This document shows, piece by piece, positions 9,656 through 20,399 of a stretch of 64,000 bases of DNA. Every line of letters begins with the position of its first letter. The stretch's first letter is position 1. The position numbers and the translations under genes were made by a program. This DNA comes from Pelobates cultripes (lineage: Eukaryota; Chordata; Amphibia; Anura; Pelobatidae): NCBI GenBank assembly GCA_933207985.1, contig OW240912.1:230095672-230159671 (forward strand), in the 5' to 3' direction. Below the pieces are notes generated by a model that was given only the letters and a program-made list of their open reading frames with translations, ran no database searches and was not told the DNA's origin.

Positions 9656-10990
9656 TTAAAACTTGTTTTTAATATTTTTTGCATAATCTTCAATACGAAT
9701 GTGGAGAGGTCTAGTTGTAGGGCCTATATAGAATTTATTACATGGACAGATAATGTAATGCACAAGCTGTTTAAAGTTATAATTTATGTTATTGCACATA
9801 AAGTCCCTGATATTTTTTTTTTCTTGACCCAGATATTCTGCAAGCCAAACAAGTGCCACATTGATGGAATCACTTATCCTGATTTAAAAAAAATGTGTAT
9901 TTATTTATTTTTGAAGATGAAGATGAATTTTGATTGCCTAGGAATAATAATAATATTCCTTACTGAATCTTCAGATGGTAAAATTTGCCAGTATTTTTCA
10001 TTATTGATTTAATAGCTTTATTGTTTCCTATAAAATAAAAAATGAAAGACATATTGTCAAATGTACAATTGTGGTTTATCATTTGGAGCTGACCCTTTCA
10101 AATGTTTAGGAGCCATGGGCTATAATGGCAGCTGGAAAAATTAATACCACTGACTTTAAATGAGTTTTTATTGCCACACCTGAATTCTGGATAAAAATAG
10201 GCAAGTCCAAAAAGGTAATGTTAGAATTACTATAGTTCCAGGTAAATTGGATGCCTCTATCATTGCTATTGAGAGAGGAATGGAAGCAACAGTTTTTCCT
10301 CTCCTTTCCGTATGAAAAACAAATTGTCTATATATCTGTGATAGCTCACAAGGCTTGATACTCAGCTCTGTTGGCAAAATATCAAAGACTGCTCCCAGTA
10401 TGCGATAAATAAATTTGCATAGTTGGGTGCAAACCTCATACCCATAGGATTACCCGATACCTGCAAAAAGAAATCCTAGCCATACCAGATATAGGTATGA
10501 TGTAATATGAGGCTAATACCTTCCACTATAAAATTTACGTGTGCCCTTGCCATATTAGATTGATTGAAAAAATGCAATAGCCTCCATTCCTTGGGTATGT
10601 TAAAAGATTGATAAAGTGATGTTACATCACATGGGACAAGATAATAATATTACTGCCACCCTAAATATTTTGATACTTTGTAGGGAATCCTGTAAATATG
10701 ATCTTCATTTTTTTCTAGAGGCTGAAGGATATCATTCCCTTTATCCAAGAAATTAAATATTTATATAGACCTATTGGGGTCATTATTTAATTATTTAGTT
10801 TTAAATATGTTTTCACCTCTCCTCCCCCCCCCCCATGGATTCATCATTATAGTATTGGCTGGTCATATTGACCAATCCTCTGTCCTTATTAGCTGGTTTG
10901 ATGATGACAGAGTCATCTGCCCAAACAGCTTTCAGAGTTATCCATTCTGAAATATTTATTGTTGAACGATGAGGCTATTTAATCCTAATC
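9656..10990 (-). pseudogene. Penelope-like element relic: RT plus GIY-YIG endonuclease
   Basis: Read on the minus strand from the right. First comes an N-terminal RT motif VIIKPANKDRGLV (about 10880-10925), then VPCDVTSLYQSF (about 10600-10640). Next is GNPMGMRFAPNYANLF (about 10400-10460), the Penelope counterpart of the G-T-A-M-G-T-R-x-AP-x-YAN block. The box YIDNLFF follows (about 10315-10335) and finally HYIICPCNKFYIGPTTRP (about 9700-9780), a GIY-YIG nuclease core. Order and spacing fit Penelope-like elements, which encode RT fused to a C-terminal GIY-YIG domain. The second catalytic aspartate is N (YIDD to YIDN), and frameshifts separate the blocks, so it is dead. Ends are not defined. 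Confidence 0.75.
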
Positions 10991-11980
10991 AAATCTCTGT
11001 CTGCTAGGTATAAAAAAGTGTGAATGAATGGTTGATCAGACCAAGAGAGTTTCAACTGTGTATGTACTCATCAGAATTATTTATTGGTATTTAGTGCTCA
11101 AAAAATCTTGAGACTTTTCAAATAAAAGTCTCAATAATTTGGTGTAACCAAAAGAATTTGCAAAAAATAATAATTTGCCAATTCACCGAATTAGAGTCTT
11201 TCGACATTCTAAAATGACGCCAACCAATTATTTCTGATCTTTATAGTTCAAATAACCCTGTTGCGGTTCTTGTATAGCACAATCGGGCATATTCTATTTT
11301 TAGTTATATTGTTATTTATCTTGGCTTGTTTATAGTTTATTCTACTCTTCGTGTTATGTACTTTGGCTTGTCTATAGTATACCTGTTTGCTCCTTCTCTT
11401 GCTTTCTGTTATCTTTTTGACTATTCTGTACGCTAAGTTCGACAACTCTAAGGCTCGGTATAACGGCATCTATACTTTTGCTGTAAATTAGCGTTTGTGT
11501 GTGTGGGTTCCCTTACACATATCATCACGGCTGATGGATGAGCAGAGTTCACATCTTCTGCAACCGTTTCTCTGAAAATACTGTCTCTAGGTCATCCTCC
11601 CAGCATTCCATAAACTTTGTAGGCGATGGCTATGTCAGAGAGATCAATGTCTTATAGAGGATGGAGATACCTCACAGTAATCGGTTGCCTTGATAATATA
11701 TGTGGGTTCTCTGTGTAGGCCCTCTTGCCAAAGCAAAGAATTATAAAAAAAAATGCTTGATCTGATATAATGTAAAATGTTCCAAAAATGTACTATTACA
11801 GTGCACTGCCCTTTCGGTTCACAAGTAGCTGCCAAGCGAATGATGGGGCCCTCTCCCAGGAGCCCCTGTTTAGTGAATCCTTGTTGCAAATTCTACATTG
11901 ACAGACAGCAGGAAAAGCAGTGCCAGATAGGAGGAACGATCAAACCTATTCCTGCAGGAGAACCACTCTTTCAAAGAAAA
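10991..11980. other. Unassigned DNA
   Basis: May include the 5' part of the Penelope-like relic up to about 11060. No clear motif. The 11740-11757 stretch AAAGAATTATAAAAAAAAA resembles the poly(A) end of the L1-like element at 8196-8215, but the upstream sequence does not obviously match. Nothing else supported. Confidence 0.4.
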
Positions 11981-12097
11981 GAGGCGCATGTTGGCCCTAA
12001 ATAAAAATAGGGGGGACCTAGTGTCCTCCCACCCGCCCCCCACCCATGAGCCATGGGTGGGGCCCTAAATGAAAATGCGGATGAACCTATTGTCCCC
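11981..12097 (+). repeat. Duplicated segment X, copy 1
   Basis: Starts GAGGCGCATGTTGGCCCTAA. An almost identical copy is at 13236-13351, 1.26 kb away and in the same orientation. Rich in CCCACCCATG/CATGGGTGG palindromes. Confidence 0.85.
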
Positions 12098-12229
12098 AAA
12101 CAAATACCGAATATCGGTGTTAGTTTGTTCAGTTTATTACAAGGAGGGAGCTACTGGCTTGCAACTCCCTCCTTGTAATATGTAAAACTAGAATAAGTGC
12201 TTCCTGCCACTTACTAAGCCCCCATGTTC
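12021..12229 (+). repeat. Duplicated segment Y, copy 1
   Basis: Overlaps the right part of X. It is nearly identical to 12811-13030. It contains a perfect 15-bp hairpin stem (ATTACAAGGAGGGAG at 12136-12150 with 12165-12179, 14-base loop). Confidence 0.85.
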
Positions 12230-12810
12230 ATGAAGCTGATTTTGAATATGGAGCCTTGGTAAACTTAAAATGTGAAGATTGACAAGTATGAAATAATGAA
12301 CATCACATTTTCCTCCTCAGAAGCTACTAAGCTGAAGACTCAGCTCACATTTAAATTGTGTCCTGAGGTTATCAAATATTTGGGCATGCTAATTATGTGA
12401 CTCAGAAAAGAGTTTCAACTGTGTATGTGCAAAAAGATCTACTGTATAAGAATTATTTATTGGTAATTTATTAGAAACTTCCTGTCCCTGCTTCAGAGAA
12501 TCCAAAAGTCCCGACTCCACTACATCTAATTGTCCCCCAAGTCACCCTCAAATGCCTCTAGTTCCCCATATTACCTATCTTTTTATCTTAATTTGTGCCT
12601 GGACCTAGGTCCTGGGCACTGCCATTTTTGTGTGGGCAGATTAAGTCCCTGTGGCAAACATCATCTACCCACACTAGATAGAGCTGTGAAATTCCTGTGT
12701 ATGCCCAGTTAAACACTTGGGCATTCGCTATTGTCCGAAATTCGGACAGGAATTTTGTCTATTCATTTGTCAAAAAAATGAAAGAATGAATCGAAATTTC
12801 AGATGAACAA

Positions 12811-13030
12811 GTGTCCTCCCACCCAGCCCCCACCCATGAGCCATGGGTGGAGCCCTAAATGAAAATGCGGATGAACCTATTGTCCCCAAACAAATACCGA
12901 ATATCGGTGTTAGTTTGTTCAGTTTATTACAAGGAGGGAGCTACTGGCTTGCAACTCCCTCCTTGTAATATGTAAAAATAGAATAAGTGCTTCCTGCCAC
13001 TTACTAAGCCCCCCCCCCCACCCCATGTTC
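12811..13030 (+). repeat. Duplicated segment Y, copy 2
   Basis: Nearly identical to 12021-12229, with the same hairpin. A poly-C run at 13009-13019 is expanded in this copy. The homologous right arm (14470-14640) lacks the first ~85 bases of Y, suggesting Y was copied into the left arm. Confidence 0.85.
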
Positions 13031-13235
13031 TCCCTCACTCTATTGGGGTAAATTTGACCCCCATATTAGCATAAGGAGATTGAAATCTCCCGAATGCCCC
13101 TACTCGCTATGCCTGTGGCTGCACAATGTTGTTTAAAAAAAAAGCCCCCACCTTCATCAAATGACCCATGCCCCGCGACTGGGGGCTATGCAACCAAACG
13201 GGGGACATAGGATTTCCCTTGACCGCCACCCATGA

Positions 13236-13351
13236 GAGGCGCATGTTGGCCCTAAATAAAAATAGGGGGGACCTAGTGTCCTCCCACCCGCCCCCCACCC
13301 ATGAGCCATGGGTGGGGCCCTAAATGAAAATACGGATGAACCTATTGTCTC
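13236..13351 (+). repeat. Duplicated segment X, copy 2
   Basis: Nearly identical to 11981-12097, differing at few positions. Confidence 0.85.
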
Positions 13352-13411
13352 CCTAGGCCCCCACCCATGGTGGGACCTATTGTCCTCCCCCCGGCATCCG
13401 CCTATGGGCGA

Positions 13412-13908
13412 TGTAACAGTTTAACAGGAGTTGGAGCCCAATTGAAGGAGATGGCACAAGAAAGAGGCAAAAACCAAAAACACAGTACAGATAAAGGGGT
13501 AATTCAAAGGCAGGGTCAGATGAGAATCAGAAGTCAGGGTTGGCAGCGGAATATCGTAGTTAATAAGGCAGGCAGAGGAAATCAGTCAGCAGAGCAACAA
13601 AGATCCGGCAGCAAACACCAAACAAACAAAATTACCAGATCCTAGGTCTCAGGCAGAGCTGACTTTTACAGCCTGCTGATTAGGAGCAACTGACCCTAAT
13701 TGGTAAGCGGCTGCAGGTGGATCAGCACTGCTCCATCCAGGCAAGGAGTCAAGAAGCAGGATAATGCAGACAGATACTGAAGCCCCCTGGTGGGTAGCAT
13801 GGTAGAGAACCTGACTGGGATGCTGGAGCTGTGATTTCAAACCCAGCCAGGTCTCTTAAAGGGGTGGCCACACCTTGCTGTCTGCAGGGCTCGGGGTGCA
13901 CAGTGACA
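13412..13908 (-). mobile_element. LTR-like block, minus orientation
   Basis: The block starts TGTAACAG and ends CAGTGACA on the plus strand (TG...CA ends). Read on the minus strand it has a U3/TATA-like GGCTGTAAAAG followed by a pyrimidine-rich U5-like part, the layout of the solo LTR at 45993-46596. The first bases (CAGTTTA, then GGAGCCCAA) are shared with 55080-55330. I found no matching 5-bp duplication (GGCGA against GAGCC), and no gag or pol beside it. It is inserted within the inverted-arm element. Confidence 0.45.
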
Positions 13909-14914
13909 GAGCCCCCCCACAAGGGGCGACCTCTGGGCACAAACTGATAGGGCTTCAACCAGAGGATCCAGTTCAGGCTCAGTCAAGGAATCCAGGTCTG
14001 TATAGGCATCCAAATGATCAGGATCCAAAAGTGTTGGAACATTTTGCAGGTTGTCATTTTTCGAGAAGGCAGTGGAGCCTGCTCAAAGGCCTTTAAACAG
14101 TCTGTGGACAGATCATCTGTGTTAGTGCAGAAAATGTTAGGGGAGACAGAGGCTGAGGATTGGAAGGTAGCCACAGCAGCTTCCTTTTGAGGATCTGGAA
14201 CAGGAGCAGGGTTAGCCAGGCATGTGATGGTGCCAACGACCTGGTTAAATGGGCTTTTCAGTACGGTCGCATGCAGAGTCGTACCACTCCTCTATATCCA
14301 AGGTCTCACCAGCAGGTTGGGAGCGTTGATCGGGCAGAGGGTTTGCTGGAAGGGGGGCTTTTATACAGGCTGTTCACTGTTTAGCATACATGCCCCTTCT
14401 CGCGGCATAGCGAGTAGGTGTATTCGGTAGATTTCAATCTCCCTTCTGCTAACATGGGGGTCATATTGACCCCAATAGAGTGAGAGAAGACATTGGGGGG
14501 GCTTAGGAAGTGGTGGGGAGCACTGCTCCCTGCCGCTTCTATTTTTAGATATTACAAGGAGGGAGTTGCAAACCGGTAGCTCCCTCTTTGTAATAAACTG
14601 AACAAACGAACCTCGATATTCAGCATTTGTTTGTTCGTCTGAAATTTCTATTCATTCCTTCGTTTTTTGACAAATTAATAAATAGTTGAAATTCCCACCT
14701 GAATTTCGGAAAATAGCGAATACCCAAGTGTTTAACTGGGCATGCGCGGGAATTTTCTACTGTGTGCAGATGACGTGTCCCACAGGGACTTCATGTGCCC
14801 ACACAAAGAGGGCGGTGCCCAGGACATAGGTCCGGGAACGAAATGAAGATAAAAAATAGGTAATATTTGGGGGACTAGGGGGACAATTAGATGTAGTGGA
14901 ATCGGGGGGGGGGA

Positions 14915-16233
14915 GGCAAAAAAAACCTGAATACGACCATGACAGGGCCACTTTTATTAGTTCTACCATGACAATATTAAAAAATTTTCAATTTTCCATT
15001 ATACTCCTTTTAGTATCATACTCATTTTGAATGAGTTTTAAGAATGTTAAAATCTCTCTGCAGAATACTTCCCAGTATTAGCAATTCTATCTGATGATGT
15101 GTTATCCAGATGTGTGTAATGAGCTTCACATTTCACATAAATGCATGGTGCTATGTCTGTCTTCCAACATTTCTGAAAAGGCTTTGTCCCTCACACGGAT
15201 GTCATGAGAAGAGTGAGTGTTTTTTTGGCTGCTCATGCTCTTTCCTGAAACTGGATTTAATTAGATGATAATTCAAATGCGTTGCAAAGATATGTGATCA
15301 CAATGTTGAATATAATGTAGAAAAAGAGAAAATATTAAAATATAAAAAAAAATCTGCATCACAAACATATGACTGCAGTCTTCAACAGCAAAAAGTAGGT
15401 CATGTGTAGCAGCTGAGTTAAAATAAGAAAAGCAGCTCAGCAAGAGTTTCAGTGTTAGGGAAGAGATAAGGTTTGACTTATTTAAAATATACTTTGATTT
15501 GAGGTGACAGATAATCACAGGATTCAGATACTTATTGTTCCTTTCCAGTATTTGAGTTGGTTTATTTCTCTCCGTTCCATGCTACAATATTTTATTTCAC
15601 TTGTTTTTACATGTGTTAAAGACAATTTATAATTACAATTACAGTTGAAAAACAGACAATCCACCACAAGTAATGCAAACATTGACACATCTTGAAAAGC
15701 CATGTCAGTTGATTTTACCTGGAATTTCAGGTCTTTTTTTCAGTGTGTCTAATATCTCAAAATGAAATGAAAAGTCATATCAATAATACAGTAATTATCA
15801 TTCAATACATTGTTAATGGCAAATGTAAAAACATATCATCCCTCCTATTCTCACACAGACCATGTGGCTCAATCTGTTCCATATACTCATCTCATGACTT
15901 GCAATACGGGGAGTTCATGAAATGTTCAGGGATTGCCCTGGAATTGCTATTAATGAGGAGGCAACCCGGAACTCACTAATATCCTGTAACCCCCATTGAA
16001 TTAATATAGCAATATGATATAATAATATTGGCTGCTTCAGTATAGACGAAGGAATAACCTCTACATCATTGCTGTAGAATTAATTAACAAAAAACACCTC
16101 TATGCAGGTTACTTTGTCTCATTATGTATATATTTTTTTAAAATATCTAGAAGGGATGCTTTATATTTCTCGCTTGAATTGCATTTTATTTCACTTATCT
16201 GAATCAAGCAGATCGTCCATTTGCTATGTTACT
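14915..16233. other. AT-rich intergenic DNA, nothing recognised
   Basis: No gene or nameable repeat. Short frames, such as the minus-strand one at 15273-15518, have no motif. Confidence 0.5.
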
Positions 16234-16451
16234 TAGGCCTTGGTTTAATATTTTTGGATACATTTTTGAAAGGATTTAATATTTTTGGATAAACTTTTAA
16301 AATAATTTAATATTTATCTTTTTTGATGTATTGAAATTTTTTGTATATAATACATTTTTGGAAATTTTACTATTTAGAAAAAAATATTTTAAAAATGTTA
16401 TCCAAAAATATTCAATAATTTGAAAAGCTTAGAAATAAAGTGAAGGCCTTA
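16234..16451. mobile_element. ~218-bp palindromic AT-rich MITE
   Basis: Ends TTAGGCCTTGGTTTAATATT and the complement TGAAGGCCTTA. The motif AATATTTTTGGATA occurs at 16249-16262 and 16278-16291, and inverted as TATCCAAAAATATT at 16399-16412. This gives an imperfect long palindrome without coding capacity. Superfamily unknown. Confidence 0.6.
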
Positions 16452-16824
16452 TTCTGATATCTTGAATACTATACTGCCATGAAGTGCCGGTGATCTTTCT
16501 GGATATGTCACTCTATTTCTGATTTTCATTTTTTTTGTTTATGTTTTTTTTAAAAGTTTTTTTTAGTTAATTCTCCATTTGTTTAAAGTAATGCTACTGA
16601 TACGTATGATATGCATATTACATTGCATTGCTATGTCATTTATTGTTTTAAAACAGTGTAAACATTTGATTGCAGTTTGATTTCTTCCTAAATTGTTGAT
16701 TACAAATGATTTTTAAACATAATTATAAAGAAAGTACCAAGAAAAAACACTGTGCGAAAAAATATAACAAAATACCATATGCCAAATAGGAGAATTTAAT
16801 ATATTGAGTGTTTTCCTATGTTCT
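16452..16824. other. AT-rich intergenic DNA, nothing recognised
   Basis: T-rich and A-rich runs, no feature supported. Confidence 0.45.
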
Positions 16825-16904
16825 TTAACCCCTTAAGGACACATGACATGTGTGACATGTCATGATTCCCTTTTATTCCAGAAGTTTGGTCCTTAAGGGG
16901 TTAA
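16825..16904. mobile_element. 80-bp palindromic MITE (TTAACCCCTTAAGGAC), copy 1
   Basis: TTAACCCCTTAAGGAC at the left is complemented by GTCCTTAAGGGGTTAA-type sequence at the right (GGTCCTTAAGGGGTTAA). It has a second internal palindrome ACATGACATGTGTGACATGT. TTAA at both edges suggests a TTAA target duplication. The same unit occurs at 47758-47818 (truncated) and 61183-61263, in the opposite orientation. Confidence 0.85.
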
Positions 16905-17640
16905 ACAGAAATATCACAGAAAATACCTTGTCAAATAATATCCAAGACCATCTGGGATTCTTATTGGGCTGATTGCAGTACTAGATTGGAAATGTATGTG
17001 CCAAGGAAGGGCATTATGTAATATTCTGTAAGACCTTTTTTCAGGTTAAGAAAGTTAATATATACCAGATCGGCATTTAGCTTAGCAGCTAATAGTGTAA
17101 ATCCACATAATTTTGAGCAGCGTTTATAAAACATGCAGTATTTCACATTTTCCTCCAGACTATTTTAAATTCACATTCATAGGTTTTCCGTTTTATGTTG
17201 TTTTACTGCACAATTGAATAGATTTTGAGGGTTTATGGGACAAGGTAAGGCAACAAAACTATATGGTTTGTATGTGTAAAGTTTCCAGTTTATTGCAAGT
17301 TTAAAATAAATAAATAAAACATCTACTTTGCAATGCTCATAAAATTTCCGTATATGTGACTGTGCTACAAAAGACTCTTAAAATATGGATAGGGTGGATT
17401 ATGTATTAATAATGTAATTGAAAGTATTACACTATACAAATTGCTTTTTTTTAAATTGTAGTGATTAAATTTGTTAACACTATGTCTGGAATTTGGGTTT
17501 ACCTTTTTCTCACATCTATCTACGTAACTCTGGGTATTTAGCCACTAAAATATTATATGAGCATTTCAATGTATTAATACTTTTTCTGTGCGTTCACCCA
17601 CTCTGCCTGCCCACCTAGGCCTCCATTCTGAACCACTAAT
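16905..17640. other. AT-rich intergenic DNA, nothing recognised
   Basis: No motif or repeat recognised. Confidence 0.45.
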
Positions 17641-18310
17641 GGCAGGGCCAGTGAAACGATTTCTGCCGCCCTAGGCAAAGATCCATTTTGCCGCCCACTC
17701 ATGTCACTCACTCGCTGACAGACACACACTCACTGACAGACATACACACACACACATAGAAACTCACTGACAGATATACACCTACTGACAGACATACACT
17801 CACTCACTGACAGACACACACACAGGCAGACACTGACAGACATACACACACTCACTGACAGAAACAAACACACTCACTCACTGACAGACACACACACACA
17901 CAGGCAGACACTCACTGACATACATACACTCACTAATAGAAACACACACAGGCAGACACGCACTGACACACACACACACACACAAAGTCAAACACTCACA
18001 CACTCACTGACACACAGACTCACACAATTTAATTTTTTGAGGCCCATCCAGCCTCCCTGGGGTCCAGTGTGGGGAAGCTACTCACTCCTCCAGTGCGCTG
18101 TTTAGTTTGACGTCATATTCTGGCTCCCAGCATCACAGAGGGAAGTGAGAGGCTGCAAGAACAGCCTCTCAAGAGCCGCTCGCCCAGCGCTGAGGACCCA
18201 GACAGGGGAAGCCCACCAGGAAACATCCCAGTGGGTGCTCCCCACAGACGCGCGCCCCTAGCGAATGCCTAGTTTGCCTAACGATTGCGCCGGCCTTGAC
18301 TAATGGAGTC
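17641..18310. mobile_element. Non-autonomous repeat with embedded CA minisatellite
   Basis: The left edge has GGCAGGGCCAGTGAAACGAT and CCGCCCTAGGCAAAG; the right edge has TGCCTAACGATTGCGCCGGCC. The GCCGCCCTAGGCAAAG / TTTGCCTAACGATT pair is weakly inverted. A weaker relative starts at 43305. No coding frame. Class unknown, possibly a hAT-type non-autonomous element. Confidence 0.45.
17700..18028 (+). repeat. CA-rich minisatellite, unit about CACTCACTGACAGACA
   Basis: About 20 imperfect units of CACTGACAGACA(CA)n, with variable CA runs between CACTGACA cores. Confidence 0.9.
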
Positions 18311-18635
18311 AAGCAAATATGATTGTTAAAGAAGTTGGTAATTTGTCAGAACTTGGATATAGCCAGGACATATTTGAAAACAAGAGAAATCTCAATGTAT
18401 CTTTCCTGTTAAAATATTTAATATATAAAATAAATATAATGGATTAATTTTTTTTACGTTTCACTTTTATTTATATTAGCTACTAAGTTACATGATACTA
18501 CTATTAACTCACAAGCAGGTTTCTGCTAATTAAAGTATATTCTATTGTGGTCTGCAATGTGACTATGAACAGTTGTTTGTATTCCATTTCACCTGGTGTG
18601 ATTTGCTGACTGAGTTAATTAAAGAGACATTGTAG
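18311..18635. other. Intergenic DNA, nothing recognised
   Basis: AT-rich, no feature supported. Confidence 0.45.
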
Positions 18636-19145
18636 GAAATTTAAAGCGGCACTGTAATGCCAAACTTACCTTTCCCCAATTGCTTCCTCTTCTCCTCCTC
18701 TCTCAGGATCTGTTCTTCATTTCTTCCTATCTGCACTAGTTTTCTTTAAAACATAAAAAGGGAGCTCCCTATCATAAATTTATGACAAAGTAGGGACTAT
18801 TTGTCTTATGTAGGTTTCCTACGCCTGACTATCTATGACCAGCGGAGGAGCAAAGTGTGCTCCATTTCCTGTGGTCAGAGAAATTTTCCCACAATTTTCC
18901 CCTTTCCTTCATGTTCTGGCAATGCCTCCTTTCCGTATTCCCGAATGCCGGCAAAACTACAGAATTTCGCCCTAACAGAATGAAAGCAGTTCATCCATTT
19001 GTATTATGACGAAATTTGGGACTTTTAGGTTGGTTCGAAATTTCATTAGAATGAATGAAATTCCGATCCATGCAGTGGCTGCATCTTGCGGCCGCTTAGT
19101 AGATAGCTCCCTAATTCCCACCTTATTAGGGAGCTATCTACCAAA
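18636..19145. mobile_element. MITE-like repeat, one end recognisable
   Basis: It begins TTTAAAGCGGCACTGTAATG, a TTTAAAG-type terminus like the MITEs at 1720 and 31178, though the matching inverted end is not found. It ends near a perfect 17-bp hairpin (19099-19115 with 19125-19141, 9-base loop) built on AGATAGCTCCCTAAT. The L1 relic begins immediately after. Confidence 0.45.
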
Positions 19146-19149
19146 AGGC

Positions 19150-19540
19150 TAAAAGATCAAGCACAGAACATCAACTACAACAGAATATCACCTACATGGA
19201 TGCCCAGGTGTCCTTGTTTCAGGACCTCTCCACCCTCACTCTGAAGGCTAGAAGAGCCCTAATGCCCTTAACCAGTCTCTTGCGGGACAGGTGGATACCC
19301 TACAAATGGAGGTTTCCTTTCAGCCTGCAAGCCAGAGTCGACAACTCCTGGCATACTATTCGCTGCAGACATCCCGCGCTTCCTGCGCGCCACCAGCCTT
19401 CCCGCGGTTGCTGTGCCAAATTGGATCCTGGAGAGCCTGCCGCTGCACCCGAGACCATCTGTGGAACGGGCTGGGACGGGCCTTACAGGATCGAGTTTCA
19501 AGAGGGGCGGCCCTAACGGTTCAGATGAATAGACACCCAC
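19150..19540 (+). pseudogene. L1/Tx1 ORF1 C-terminal domain relic
   Basis: The frame reads DAQVSLFQDLSTLTLKARRA followed by LMPLTSLLRDRWIPYKWRFP and FSL (19199-19330). This matches the C-terminal part of L1 ORF1p, the nucleic-acid chaperone domain, where the R-x-x-x-x-Y-x-W-x-FPF-x-L block is typical. One frameshift near 19370 moves the continuation (IPRFLRATSLPAVAV) to another frame. The N-terminal coiled coil and RRM are missing, so the element is 5' truncated or its 5' part was replaced by the MITE-like repeat just upstream. The same block occurs in the element at 28.5-28.7 kb. Confidence 0.7.
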
Positions 19541-20399
19541 CGCTTGCACAGGAACACCCTGCTCACCTTCGAGAGAAACCCAGCAGTGTGAGCCTTGAAG
19601 CTGATTCCTGTGGGGACCATATCCATGCTGGACACCGCTGTGCCTGAGACCAGTATGCACTAAAGCTGACTGACACCTGGAGGGGTATGTACATAAGCTC
19701 TGGCTCTTGCCCCAAAGGGGTTTGTTTAAACTCAGGACTTCTGTCCTTTGGGCACTTCTCCCATTGGGTGGTGGTGGGACAGAATTGGTGGGACTTACTC
19801 AAGCCAACCCATCCCGGGACTGTCCCCCTTCTGGCTACTATTTGTCCTCCCGAAGGGCCCGTCTGGATGTAGACCTTCTATCTCTGTGGACCCTCTCCCT
19901 TTGGGAGGGTGCGGGACTGGTCTGGGGGGACCTGCAAGGGCTTCCACCTACTGGGACCCTGAGAAGTCTGACCCCCACTCGGCAGAGGTGCAACTGGGGA
20001 CTATATAATTTTTTCCCTTTTTTTGCCACACCTAAGCGGGGAACACTATGGGGGGGCGGAAGAAGGGAGGGGGTGAGCATGGTGGAGAGGGGGAGATTGT
20101 GGCCTCGTAAAGTTCAGTTTTATATGTTACATATATGTTCACTTGTTGTTCACAAAGGTCCACCCTACCCATACATGCCTGTGACCGGTGATACTCAGAC
20201 AGGTGAGGGCAAGGAGACGAATGACGCATACATGTGACTGGACTTGGACGGTGGCGGGGGGATGGGCGGGTGGGGGGAACCTGAAGATGCCCTGGATTCG
20301 CAAGGATTGAGAGGTTAGGCAGATTGAAAGCAGGGCCCCGGTCGACACAGGGGGCAGCGCCACGATTGGGGTAAAATTATAGCTCGACACCATTGAGAT

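Larger units (their letters stand above)
12508..14914. mobile_element. Large inverted-arm (foldback-like) element
   Basis: The arm 12508-13110 is matched, inverted, by 14397-14914. Shared blocks in order are CCACTACATCTAATTGTCCC, GTCCTGGGCA, CCCAGTTAAACACTTGGG, ATTCGCTAT, the ACAAGGAGGGAG hairpin, CTCTATTGGGGT, GATTGAAATCT and ACTCGCTATGCC. Arms differ by many substitutions and by an extra segment in the left arm (part of Y), so the structure is not recent. The centre (13111-14396) includes X copy 2 and an LTR-like block. It could be a DNA transposon with long inverted ends or two inverted copies of one repeat that inserted near each other. No transposase is visible. Confidence 0.6.

Noticed and set aside
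9650..10012. 120-codon plus-strand frame
   Set aside because: It overlaps the minus-strand GIY-YIG block of the Penelope-like relic and is its shadow.
11736..11757. Another L1-like 3' end (AAAGAATTATAAAAAAAAA)
   Set aside because: Only about 18 bases match the 8.2-kb end and the upstream sequence does not clearly align.
13412..13908. Calling the LTR-like block a proven solo LTR
   Set aside because: Ends and layout fit, but the 5-bp flanks (GGCGA and GAGCC) do not match, so I kept it as LTR-like only.
17700..18028. CRISPR-like array of repeated units
   Set aside because: Units are short, imperfect, without unique spacers, and in a eukaryotic repeat context; it is a minisatellite.
19707..20237. 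176-codon plus-strand frame
   Set aside because: It lies in the linker between ORF1 and ORF2 of the L1 relic, overlaps several other frames and has no L1 or other protein motif.
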